DNA from: Actinomycetota bacterium
Lineage (GTDB): Bacteria; Actinomycetota; Actinomycetes; JACCUZ01
NCBI GenBank assembly: GCA_030841245.1
Contig: JAVEDG010000363.1
Span: 1 to 7,006, forward strand
Length of the DNA: 7,006 nt
Reading direction: 5' to 3'
The stretch's first letter is position 1; each line of letters starts with the position of its first letter. The notes under the pieces are model-generated. The model searched no databases and was not told where the DNA came from. It saw only the letters and a program-made list of their open reading frames with translations. A program made the position numbers and the translations under genes. Of the stretch, positions 1 through 5,354 are shown in pieces.

Positions 1-113
1 CCGAGCTGCTGCCACGCGACTGGCACGGTCGGCGGGCGGCCGACCTGTTCTTCGCACTCCAGGAGCGACTCGCGGGTGCCGCCGCTCGTCACGTCGAGGT
101 CATCACGGGCTGA
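1..113 (+). CDS. C-terminal end of a probable PaaX-family transcriptional regulator (partial)
   Basis: Only the last 36 codons are in the window, reading from position 3 to the TGA at 111-113. The tail starts ELLPRDWHGRRAADLFFALQ and ends in VEVITG. An LLP-x-x-W-x-G-x-x-A motif followed by an LF-x-x-L-x-x-x-L helix is typical of the C-terminal domain of PaaX-type repressors, which bind aryl-CoA esters such as phenylacetyl-CoA and control their degradation genes. The context fits, because a CoA-ester catabolic block begins about 1.8 kb downstream, although the GH13 gene on the same strand lies between. The DNA-binding half is outside the window, so the family call rests on one short motif. Another regulator with a similar tail is possible. 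Confidence 0.55.
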   Translation, partial: ELLPRDWHGRRAADLFFALQERLAGAAARHVEVITG

Positions 114-128
114 CCATCGTCGGCCAGC

Positions 129-169
129 GCGTTGCGTCGGATCGGGCCCCGCGCAACCCACCGCAACGC
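129..169 (+). repeat. Inverted and direct repeats in the leader of the GH13 gene
   Basis: GCGTTGCG at 129-136 is perfectly inverted as CGCAACGC at 162-169. The core hexamer CGCAAC also occurs at 152-157, ten bases before its second copy at 162-167. The left arm could therefore pair with either right-hand copy, giving two mutually exclusive hairpins in RNA. Alternatively, the 10-base spacing of the direct copies would put two operator half-sites on one face of the DNA. A further 9-base direct repeat, CGGATCGGG, is found at 138-146 and 196-204. The repeats are seen directly; any regulatory role is inference. Confidence 0.4.
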
Positions 170-189
170 CGCCACTCGACGGGACATGG

Positions 190-211
190 CCCCGCCGGAT
201 CGGGGAAGAGG
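190..211 (+). promoter_or_regulatory. Ribosome binding site of the GH13 gene, overlapped by a small inverted repeat
   Basis: The purine run GGGGAAGAGG (202-211) ends six bases before the ATG at 218 and is a good Shine-Dalgarno sequence, which fixes that start. CCCCG at 190-194 is complementary to CGGGG at 201-205 with a 6-base loop. A short hairpin could thus cover the first part of the ribosome binding site. Five GC pairs can arise by chance in DNA this GC-rich. Confidence 0.5.
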
Positions 212-217
212 CCCTCC

Positions 218-1873
218 ATGTCGGAGCGCTGGTACAAGGAAGCGGTCATCTACTGCCTCGACGTCGAGACCTTCCAGGACTCCAACGGCGACGGCTGCGG
301 CGACCTGCCGGGGCTGATCAGCCGCCTCGACTACCTGTCCCGACTCGGCGTCACCTGCCTCTGGCTCAACCCGATCTACCCGAGCCCCCGCCGCGACGCC
401 GGCTACGACATCAGCGACTACTACGCCATCGACCCCCGCTTCGGCAGCCTCGGCGACTTCGCCGAGCTGGCCCTGGAGGCCCGCGAGCGCGGCATCCGGA
501 TCCTGCTGGACCTGGTCGTCAACCACACCTCCGACCAGCACCCGTGGTTCCAGTCGGCTCGCAGGGACGCCGGCTCGCCCTACCGCGGCTGGTACGTCTG
601 GAGCGAGAGCGAGCCGGCCGACCGGCGCCAGGGCATCGTCTTCCCCGGCGAGCAGCGCGAGACCTGGACGTACGACGACGAGGCGAAGGCGTGGTACTTC
701 CACCGGTTCTACGACTTCCAGCCCGACCTCGACTGGGAGAACCGGGCCGTCCGTGAAGAGATCAAGAAGGTCATGGGCTTCTGGCTGCAGCTCGGCGCGT
801 CGGGGTTCCGGGTCGACGCAGCGCCGTTCGTGCTCGAGATGACCAAGCCGGACGACGACAACCCTCCGCACGACTTCGCCATCCTCGACGACTGGCGCCA
901 GGACCTGCAGTGGCGCAAGGGCGACGCGGTGCTGCTGCTCGAGGCCAACGTCGAGCCGGGCGACCTCCCGTCGTACGTCGCGGGGCGGCCCGACGGGCCG
1001 AACGACCGGGCCCACATGCTCTTCAACTTCCTGCTCAACCCGCGGCTGTGGCTGGCCCTCGCCCGCCAGGACGCCGAGCCGGTTGTCGACGGGCTCAAGA
1101 CGGCTCCCCGACTGGCCGCGATGGCGCAGTGGGCGACCTTCCTGCGCAACCACGACGAGCTCGACCTCAGCCGCCTGACCAAGGAGCAGCAGGCCGACGT
1201 GTTCCGCGCCTTCGCGCCCAAGCCGGACATGCGGATCTACGACCGTGGCATACGCCGCCGGCTGGCCCCGATGCTCGGCGGTGACCGCCGGCGCATGGAG
1301 CTGGCCTACTCGCTGCAGTTCACTATGCCCGGCACGCCGGTGCTGCGGTACGGCGAGGAGATCGGCATGGGGGAGGACCTCTCCCTGCCCGACCGGGACG
1401 CGATCCGCACGCCGATGCAGTGGGAGCGGGGAGCGACCGCAGGCTTCTCCGACGCCGACCCGGCCGACCTGGTGCAGCCGGTCCGCACGCGCGGGCGCTA
1501 CGGATCCGCGTCGGTCAACGTGCTCGACCAGCAGGACGACGGCGACTCGCTCCTGTCGTGGTTCGAGCGGCTGATCCGACGATTGCGCGACTGCCCCGAG
1601 ATCGGCGTCGGCACGTGCACCGTGCTCGACGTACCGCTGCCGCGTCCGGTCCTGGCGCACCGCTTCGACGCACCCGAGGGCAGCGTGCTGTTCCTGCACA
1701 ACCTCGCCGACACCTCGGTCACGCTCGACCTCGGCAGGCAGGACGGCGCCGACACGGTCGTCGAGGTGTTCGCCGATGGTGGCTACGAGCTGCCGACGCT
1801 GCGCCTGACCGGCCTCGAGCTGCACGACTACGGCTACCGGTGGTTCCGGCTCCGCCGCGGTCGCGGCGACTGA
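218..1873 (+). CDS. GH13 alpha-amylase-family enzyme, trehalose-synthase-like
   Basis: 551 residues with a complete GH13 barrel and no signal peptide, so cytoplasmic. Conserved regions appear in order: DLVVNH at 98-103; GFRVDAAP with nucleophile Asp200; LLEANVEPGD with acid/base Glu242; and NHDELDL with transition-state Asp313. A short beta-sandwich domain C follows from about residue 440. The stretch from NHDELDL through YDRGIRRRLAPMLGG (341-355), then LRYGEEIGMG and RTPMQW (397-402), closely resembles trehalose synthases (TreS, GH13_16), which interconvert maltose and trehalose by intramolecular transglucosylation. The protein is somewhat shorter than classical TreS (about 580-600 residues), and no maltokinase, glgE or glgB is adjacent in the window. 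A related alpha-glucosidase or glucosyltransferase activity is therefore possible. The ATG at 218 has a strong ribosome binding site and the protein begins directly with the usual RWYKEAVIY strand. The gene faces the Rid gene tail to tail. Confidence 0.88.
   Translation: MSERWYKEAVIYCLDVETFQDSNGDGCGDLPGLISRLDYLSRLGVTCLWLNPIYPSPRRDAGYDISDYYAIDPRFGSLGDFAELALEARERGIRILLDLVVNHTSDQHPWFQSARRDAGSPYRGWYVWSESEPADRRQGIVFPGEQRETWTYDDEAKAWYFHRFYDFQPDLDWENRAVREEIKKVMGFWLQLGASGFRVDAAPFVLEMTKPDDDNPPHDFAILDDWRQDLQWRKGDAVLLLEANVEPGDLPSYVAGRPDGPNDRAHMLFNFLLNPRLWLALARQDAEPVVDGLKTAPRLAAMAQWATFLRNHDELDLSRLTKEQQADVFRAFAPKPDMRIYDRGIRRRLAPMLGGDRRRMELAYSLQFTMPGTPVLRYGEEIGMGEDLSLPDRDAIRTPMQWERGATAGFSDADPADLVQPVRTRGRYGSASVNVLDQQDDGDSLLSWFERLIRRLRDCPEIGVGTCTVLDVPLPRPVLAHRFDAPEGSVLFLHNLADTSVTLDLGRQDGADTVVEVFADGGYELPTLRLTGLELHDYGYRWFRLRRGRGD
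1853..1868 (+). terminator. GC hairpin at the 3' end of the GH13 gene, possible terminator
   Basis: CGCCGC (1853-1858), a four-base loop and GCGGCG (1863-1868) form a perfect 6-bp stem in the last codons of the GH13 gene. It sits just before the 37-base convergent gap to the minus-strand Rid gene. No T-run follows, as is common for actinobacterial terminators. It could equally be arginine/glycine codons folding by chance. Confidence 0.25.
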
Positions 1874-1910
1874 GCCCAGCGCCAGCGACGCACTGAGGGA
1901 CCTCTCGGCG

Positions 1911-2315
1911 TCAGGTCGGCAGGACGGCGATGCCCTCGAGCTCGACCAGCGCCTCGGTGTCCCAGAGGCGCACGATGCCGATCAGCGTCATCGCCGGGTA
2001 GTCGCGCCCGGCCAACCGCTGCCAGACCGCGCCGATCTCGTGGGCGTGTGCGCGGTAGTCCTCGGGGTCGACGGCGTAGATCGTCACCTTGGCCAGGTGC
2101 TCCGGCGCACCACCGGCGCCGGCCAACGCGGCCAGGAGGTTGGTCAGCGCCTGCTCGACCTGGGCCACGATCCCGTCACCCACGACCCGCCCGGACGCGT
2201 CCAGCGCCGTCTGGCCGGCGAGGAACACCAACGTCCCTCCCGCAGCGGTCACCGCGTGGCTGAACCCTCTCGGCGCGGCCAGAGACTCGGGGTTGACGCG
2301 GCGCAGCTCGCTCAC
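1911..2315 (-). CDS. Rid-family (YjgF/YER057c/UK114) protein lacking the catalytic arginine
   Basis: 134 residues, the full length of a Rid protein. It has FLAGQTALDASGRVVG (31-46), the helix AQVEQALTNLLAAL (51-64), LAKVTIYAVD (74-83) and the closing strand ALVELEGIAVL (122-132). RidA proper uses an arginine in a P-A-R-S motif to hold the carboxylate of 2-aminoacrylate-type enamines. Here the matching stretch is YPAMTLIG, with Met109 in that place, so ordinary 2-iminoacid deaminase activity is not expected. The protein probably belongs to one of the Arg-less Rid subfamilies. The GTG start at 2315 overlaps the SDR stop by four bases (GTGA, 2312-2315), implying translational coupling. With an SDR, a thiolase and a BadI-like hydrolase alongside, a role in hydrolysing an enamine or imine CoA intermediate is a reasonable inference. 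An in-frame opening extends upstream inside the SDR gene but is not coding. Confidence 0.88.
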   Translation of the reverse strand: MSELRRVNPESLAAPRGFSHAVTAAGGTLVFLAGQTALDASGRVVGDGIVAQVEQALTNLLAALAGAGGAPEHLAKVTIYAVDPEDYRAHAHEIGAVWQRLAGRDYPAMTLIGIVRLWDTEALVELEGIAVLPT

Positions 2316-3085
2316 GACTGCACCGCCCCGCCGTCGACGTTGATGCCCTGGCCGGTCATGCCGCCGTTGGCGACGCAGAACATCACGGCCTCGGCGACCT
2401 CGTCGACACTGATCAGCCGCGCGATCGGCTGCTTGCTCACGAGGATGGCTCGCGCCTCCTCGAGGCTGCGCCCCGTCTGCGCCGAGATCGTCTCGACGCT
2501 GCCGTCGGTCATCGGGGTGTCGACGTACGCCGGGCAGACCGCGTTGACCGTCACGCCCTTCGTCGCGAGCTCGGCCGCGACCGACCGCACCAGGCCGAGC
2601 AGCCCGTGCTTGCTGGCCGTGTACGCCGCGATGTAGGGCTCGCCCCGCTTGGCGGCCACCGAGGCGAGGGCGACGATCCGGCCCCATCGCTGCTCGACCA
2701 TGGCCGGGACCACCCGGCGGATCGCCCGGAACGGCGCCGTGAGGTTGAGCTCGATCTGCCGCGCCCACATCTCGTCGCTCATCCGGGCTATCGGTGCCGA
2801 CTCGCCGGCCCCGGCGTTCGCCACCAGGACCTCGACCGAGCCCCACGCCTCCTCGACCGCGTCGACCACGCGATCCGGTGCGGCAGGGTCGAGCATGTCC
2901 GCAGGCAGGACCAAGGTGTCGGTCGGCATCAGAGCAGCCGTCTCGCGCAGCTGGTCCTCGCTGCGCGCTGTCAGTGCGACCCGGTATCCCTCACGCCCGA
3001 GCCGCACCGCGACGGCCGCGCCGATCCCTCGGCCGGCACCGGTCACCAGAGCGATCCGTCCACCACTGTCTTCGGGCCCTGGCAC
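2312..3085 (-). CDS. Short-chain dehydrogenase/reductase, probable hydroxyacyl-CoA dehydrogenase
   Basis: 257 residues from the GTG at 3085, the usual length for a classical SDR. The Rossmann motif TGAGRGIG is at 15-22, NAG at 90-92, the structural Asn at 114 and the catalytic Ser142, Tyr155 and Lys159 (Y-T-A-S-K). The C-terminus GMTGQGINVDGG is typical. An arginine after the second strand (TARSEDQL) hints at NADP preference, but weakly. Next to a thiolase and a BadI-like enzyme it most likely oxidises a hydroxy group of an alicyclic or acyl-CoA ester, like BadH or a 3-hydroxyacyl-CoA dehydrogenase. 3-hydroxybutyrate-dehydrogenase-type SDRs share the C-terminal pattern. The start is uncertain: the frame stays open to GTG 3103 and TTG 3121. 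The TTG would leave only one base to the first possible thiolase ATG (3123), and no clear ribosome binding site favours any choice. Confidence 0.85.
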   Translation of the reverse strand: MPGPEDSGGRIALVTGAGRGIGAAVAVRLGREGYRVALTARSEDQLRETAALMPTDTLVLPADMLDPAAPDRVVDAVEEAWGSVEVLVANAGAGESAPIARMSDEMWARQIELNLTAPFRAIRRVVPAMVEQRWGRIVALASVAAKRGEPYIAAYTASKHGLLGLVRSVAAELATKGVTVNAVCPAYVDTPMTDGSVETISAQTGRSLEEARAILVSKQPIARLISVDEVAEAVMFCVANGGMTGQGINVDGGAVQS

Positions 3086-3131
3086 CCGCGGACGTTGGCA
3101 CACCGGCGCGGGACCGGTCAAGATGGCCGCA
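3086..3131. promoter_or_regulatory. Divergent promoter/operator gap between SDR and thiolase
   Basis: About 46 bases separate the chosen starts. On the plus strand TTGGCA (3095-3100) lies 17 bases before TCAAGA (3118-3123), a fair -35 and a weak -10. On the minus strand TTGACC (3121-3116) could be a -35 element. An 8-bp palindrome GACCGGTC is at 3112-3119, ACCGG is repeated 11 bases apart (3102-3106 and 3113-3117), and TGGCAC occurs at 3080-3085 and 3096-3101. Neither gene has a clear Shine-Dalgarno sequence, so leaderless transcripts are plausible. One regulator acting here could control both arms of the block. Confidence 0.4.
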
Positions 3132-4316
3132 ATGGACGCCTACCTGCTCGACGCCGTCCGGACGCCCTTCGGCCGCTACCGCGGCGGGCTCTCCGGCATC
3201 CGCACCGACGACCTCGCAGCCGCCCCGGTCCGCGAGCTCGTGGCGCGCCACCGCGAGCTCGACCCTGCCGACATCGACGATGTGATCCTCGGCAACACCA
3301 ACGGTGCCGGCGAGGAGAACCGCAACGTCGCCCGGATGGCGGCCCTGCTCGCCGGGCTCCCGGTCAGCGTCCCGGGCGCGACCGTCAACCGGCTGTGCGC
3401 CTCGGGCGGTGAGGCGGTCGTGCAGGCAGGTCGGGCCGTCGCGGTCGGGGACGCCAGGCTGGTGATCGCGGGCGGTGTCGAGGGCATGAGCCGCGCGCCG
3501 TACGTCGTGCCGAAGCCGGACGAGGCGCTGCCCCGCTCGATGACGATGCACCAGACGACGGTGGGCTGGCGGATGGTCAACCCCACCTTCCCCGACGCTT
3601 GGACCGCGTCGCTCGGCGCGTGTGCCGAGAAGGTGGCTGCCGAGCTCGGCATCGGCCGGGACGAGCAGGACGCCTGGGCGCTGCGCAGCCACGAGCTCGC
3701 CGCCGAGGCGTGGGACAAGGGTCTGCACGACGACTACGTCTGTCCCCTCGCCGAGGTCACCCGCGACGAGTCGATCCGCGCCGACACCTCGCTCGACAAG
3801 CTGGCCGGTCTCGCACCGGCCTTCACCAAGGACGGCACGGTCACCGCGGGCAACGCCTCACCGATGAACGACGGGGCGATGGCCGTGCTCGTCGGGAGCG
3901 CCGATGCGGCCGCCGGCCTCGGGGTTGCTCCCATCGGGAAGGTCCTGGCCAGCGTGACCGTGGCGGTCGAGCCGGACCGGTTCTCCGTCGCGCCCGTTAC
4001 CGCCGTCGCGAAGGCGTTGAGCCGGCTGGGCATGACCACGGCCGACGTGGACGTGTGGGAGATCAACGAGGCGTTCGCCGCCATGGTGCTCTCGACCCTG
4101 CAGGGCCTTGACGAGCTGGACCGACCGCTCGACCGGGCGAAGGTCAACCCGCATGGTGGGGCCATCGCAATCGGCCACCCGCTGGGTGCTTCCGCGCCGC
4201 GAGTCATCGTCGACCTGTGCCGCGAGCTACGGCGCCGCGGAGGCGGCGTCGGCCTGGCAGCTGCCTGCGTCGGTGTCGGCCAGGGGACGGCCGTGGTCGT
4301 CCGGGTCGAGGGCTAG
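3132..4316 (+). CDS. Thiolase (acetyl-CoA C-acyltransferase), 3-oxoadipyl-CoA-thiolase-like
   Basis: 394 residues, full length for a degradative thiolase. It opens with MDAYLLDAVRTPFGRYRGGL. The nucleophilic Cys89 is in NRLCASGGEAV, NEAFAA is at 312-317, the active-site His349 is in AIGHPLGASAPR, and the second Cys379 is in CVGVGQG. The N-terminal third (GRYRGGLS, RTDDLAA, AGEENRNVARMAALLAGLP, TVGWRMVNP) closely follows PcaF/PaaJ 3-oxoadipyl-CoA thiolases, so the substrate is probably a 3-oxo-dicarboxylyl-CoA, split with CoA to acetyl-CoA and a shorter acyl-CoA. The usual CxGGG loop is CVGVG here, and CGSGM around the nucleophile is CASGG. ATG 3132 was chosen because conserved sequence begins there; ATG 3123 is three codons upstream in the same frame. 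The long open frame upstream of it is antisense to the SDR. The next gene starts 3 bases after the stop. Confidence 0.92.
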   Translation: MDAYLLDAVRTPFGRYRGGLSGIRTDDLAAAPVRELVARHRELDPADIDDVILGNTNGAGEENRNVARMAALLAGLPVSVPGATVNRLCASGGEAVVQAGRAVAVGDARLVIAGGVEGMSRAPYVVPKPDEALPRSMTMHQTTVGWRMVNPTFPDAWTASLGACAEKVAAELGIGRDEQDAWALRSHELAAEAWDKGLHDDYVCPLAEVTRDESIRADTSLDKLAGLAPAFTKDGTVTAGNASPMNDGAMAVLVGSADAAAGLGVAPIGKVLASVTVAVEPDRFSVAPVTAVAKALSRLGMTTADVDVWEINEAFAAMVLSTLQGLDELDRPLDRAKVNPHGGAIAIGHPLGASAPRVIVDLCRELRRRGGGVGLAAACVGVGQGTAVVVRVEG

Positions 4317-4319
4317 AGC

Positions 4320-5114
4320 GTGCGCGTCGAGGACTTCGCCGACGTGCGCTACGCCGTCGACGATGCCGTCGCGGTCATCACCATCGACCGGCCGGAGCGT
4401 TACAACGCGTTCCGCGGCCGCACGGTCGACGAGCTGATCGCCGCGTTCAAGACGGCCTGGGCATCGCACGAGGTCGCCGCGATAGTGCTGACGGGCGCCG
4501 GAGACAAAGCGTTCTGCGCGGGCGGCGACGTCAAGGAGCGTGCCGAGACCGGCTCCTACGGCGAGACCGAGTGGGGCACCTTCGAGATCGAGCGGCTGCA
4601 CCGCATCATCCGCGACGTCCCCAAACCGGTCATCGCGGCGGTCAACGGTGTGGCAGTGGGAGGCGGCCACGTCCTTCACGTGCTCTGCGACCTGACCGTC
4701 GCCGCGGCACATGCCCGGTTCGGTCAGAGCGGCCCGCGGGTCGGCTCCTTCGACGCCGGGTTCGGCACGGCGTACCTCGCGAGGGTGGTCGGGGAGAAGC
4801 GCGCGCGCCAGATCTGGTTCCTGCTCGACCTGTTCGACGCCGAGACGGCCGAGCGCTGGGGGCTGGTCAACGCCGTGGTCGAGCCGGCCGAGCTGATGCC
4901 GACGGCGCTCGAGTGGGGTCGGCGCATCGGGTCCTACTCACCGACCGCGCTGAAGTTCCTCAAGCACTCGTTCAACGCGGACACCGACCATCTCGGCGGC
5001 CTGTCGCACCTCGCCTTCGACGGGCTCGAGCTCTACGCGAGCAGCGACGAGGGGATGGAAGGGGCGCGTGCCTTCGCGGAGAAGCGCGACCCGGACTTCC
5101 GCCGCTTCCGCTGA
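4320..5114 (+). CDS. Crotonase-family ring-cleaving hydrolase, BadI/MenB-like
   Basis: 264 residues. The oxyanion-hole signature FCAGGD is at 65-70 and VGGGHVLH at 113-120. GQSGPRVGSFDAGFGTAYLA contains the catalytic-type Asp145. Also present are VVGEKRARQIWF (156-167), SPTALK (207-212), FNADTD (218-223), Tyr239 in LELYA, and EKRDPDFRRF near the end. This pattern belongs to the pair BadI (2-oxocyclohexanecarboxyl-CoA hydrolase, which opens the ring to pimelyl-CoA) and MenB (dihydroxynaphthoyl-CoA synthase). The BadI-like features are AFRG-x-T-x-DEL near the N-terminus, IRDVPKPVIA (97-106), GTA-x-LARVVGEK and the lack of a long N-terminal extension. GGGHVLH and GSFD are MenB-like. The thiolase 3 bases upstream and the lack of menaquinone genes favour ring cleavage in catabolism. 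The GTG start has GAGGG (4308-4312) seven bases upstream, inside the thiolase's end, so the two genes are probably co-translated. Confidence 0.85.
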   Translation: MRVEDFADVRYAVDDAVAVITIDRPERYNAFRGRTVDELIAAFKTAWASHEVAAIVLTGAGDKAFCAGGDVKERAETGSYGETEWGTFEIERLHRIIRDVPKPVIAAVNGVAVGGGHVLHVLCDLTVAAAHARFGQSGPRVGSFDAGFGTAYLARVVGEKRARQIWFLLDLFDAETAERWGLVNAVVEPAELMPTALEWGRRIGSYSPTALKFLKHSFNADTDHLGGLSHLAFDGLELYASSDEGMEGARAFAEKRDPDFRRFR

Positions 5115-5141
5115 GCAGGCCGTCGATCGGGATTGGCCTGC
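5115..5141 (+). terminator. Probable terminator hairpin after the BadI-like gene
   Basis: GCAGGCC (5115-5121) and GGCCTGC (5135-5141) form a perfect 7-bp stem with a 13-base loop, starting directly after the stop codon. No T-run follows. Its place at the end of the thiolase/BadI-like operon, before a separate promoter-like sequence, supports a terminator. The long loop and lack of U-tract keep confidence moderate. Confidence 0.45.
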
Positions 5142-5181
5142 GCAACCTGCCCGGGGGCACAGACCGTCGTGGACCGGCGGG

Positions 5182-5187
5182 TAGGGT
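5182..5187 (+). promoter_or_regulatory. -10 promoter element (TAGGGT) for the DUF4177/Rid pair
   Basis: TAGGGT matches the actinobacterial TANNNT -10 pattern and lies 8 bases before the ATG at 5196. A start point near 5194-5196 would give a leaderless or nearly leaderless mRNA. No convincing -35 is seen. The AGGG inside the element could instead act as a weak ribosome binding site 9 bases from the ATG. Confidence 0.4.
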
Positions 5188-5195
5188 CAGCCGCC

Positions 5196-5354
5196 ATGAC
5201 GAAGTGGGAGTACGCCACTGTGCCGTTGCTGGTCCACGCGACCAAGCAGATCCTCGACAACTGGGGCGAGGACGGCTGGGAGCTGGTGCAGGTCGTCCCC
5301 GGGCCGGGCGGCGGCGAACAGGTCGTGGCCTACCTCAAGCGGGAGAAGTCGTGA
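5196..5354 (+). CDS. DUF4177-domain small protein
   Basis: 52 residues starting MTKWEYATVP. The motif WEY near the N-terminus, then LDNWGEDGWELVQVV (20-34) and the final strand VVAYLKRE (43-50), are the hallmarks of the DUF4177 family: a small beta-beta-alpha-like domain of unknown function. It has no signal peptide, membrane segment or cysteine. The ATG at 5196 is preferred over the upstream in-frame start at 5133, which would add a non-conserved tail overlapping the terminator-like hairpin region. It overlaps the next Rid gene by four bases (GTGA). From memory, this small gene is often found directly upstream of a Rid gene in actinobacteria, suggesting a shared but undefined role. Nothing in the sequence identifies a biochemical function. 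Confidence 0.85.
   Translation: MTKWEYATVPLLVHATKQILDNWGEDGWELVQVVPGPGGGEQVVAYLKREKS

Noticed and set aside
89..1825. Very long minus-strand open frame (about 578 codons) opposite the GH13 gene
   Set aside because: The plus strand has a complete GH13 enzyme with catalytic residues and a ribosome binding site. The antisense product is a low-complexity Arg/Val/Glu-rich sequence with no domain, as expected for the shadow of a high-GC gene.
1895..1904. GAGG/CCTC repeat in the GH13-Rid convergent gap as a terminator
   Set aside because: The loop would be two bases, too small to form, and no T-run follows.
2316..2846. Upstream in-frame extension of the first Rid gene
   Set aside because: It lies inside the SDR gene in another frame and reads as Arg/Gly-rich noise. 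The Rid domain begins right after the GTG at 2315.
2649..3131. Long N-terminal extension of the thiolase frame
   Set aside because: This stretch is antisense to the SDR and has no thiolase homology. Conserved sequence begins at ATG 3132.
4320..5114. Annotation of the crotonase as MenB in menaquinone synthesis
   Set aside because: MenB-like residues exist, but the short N-terminus, BadI-like segments, upstream thiolase and lack of men genes make catabolic ring cleavage more likely. MenB is kept only as an alternative.
5148..5159. Short inverted repeat TGCC/GGCA around CCCGGG
   Set aside because: A 4-5-bp stem with a tiny loop is expected by chance at this GC content; the hairpin at 5115-5141 is the better candidate.
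4217..5350. Open frame running into the second Rid gene
   Set aside because: It is the out-of-frame shadow of the thiolase end, the BadI-like gene and DUF4177; its translation is Arg-rich without domains.
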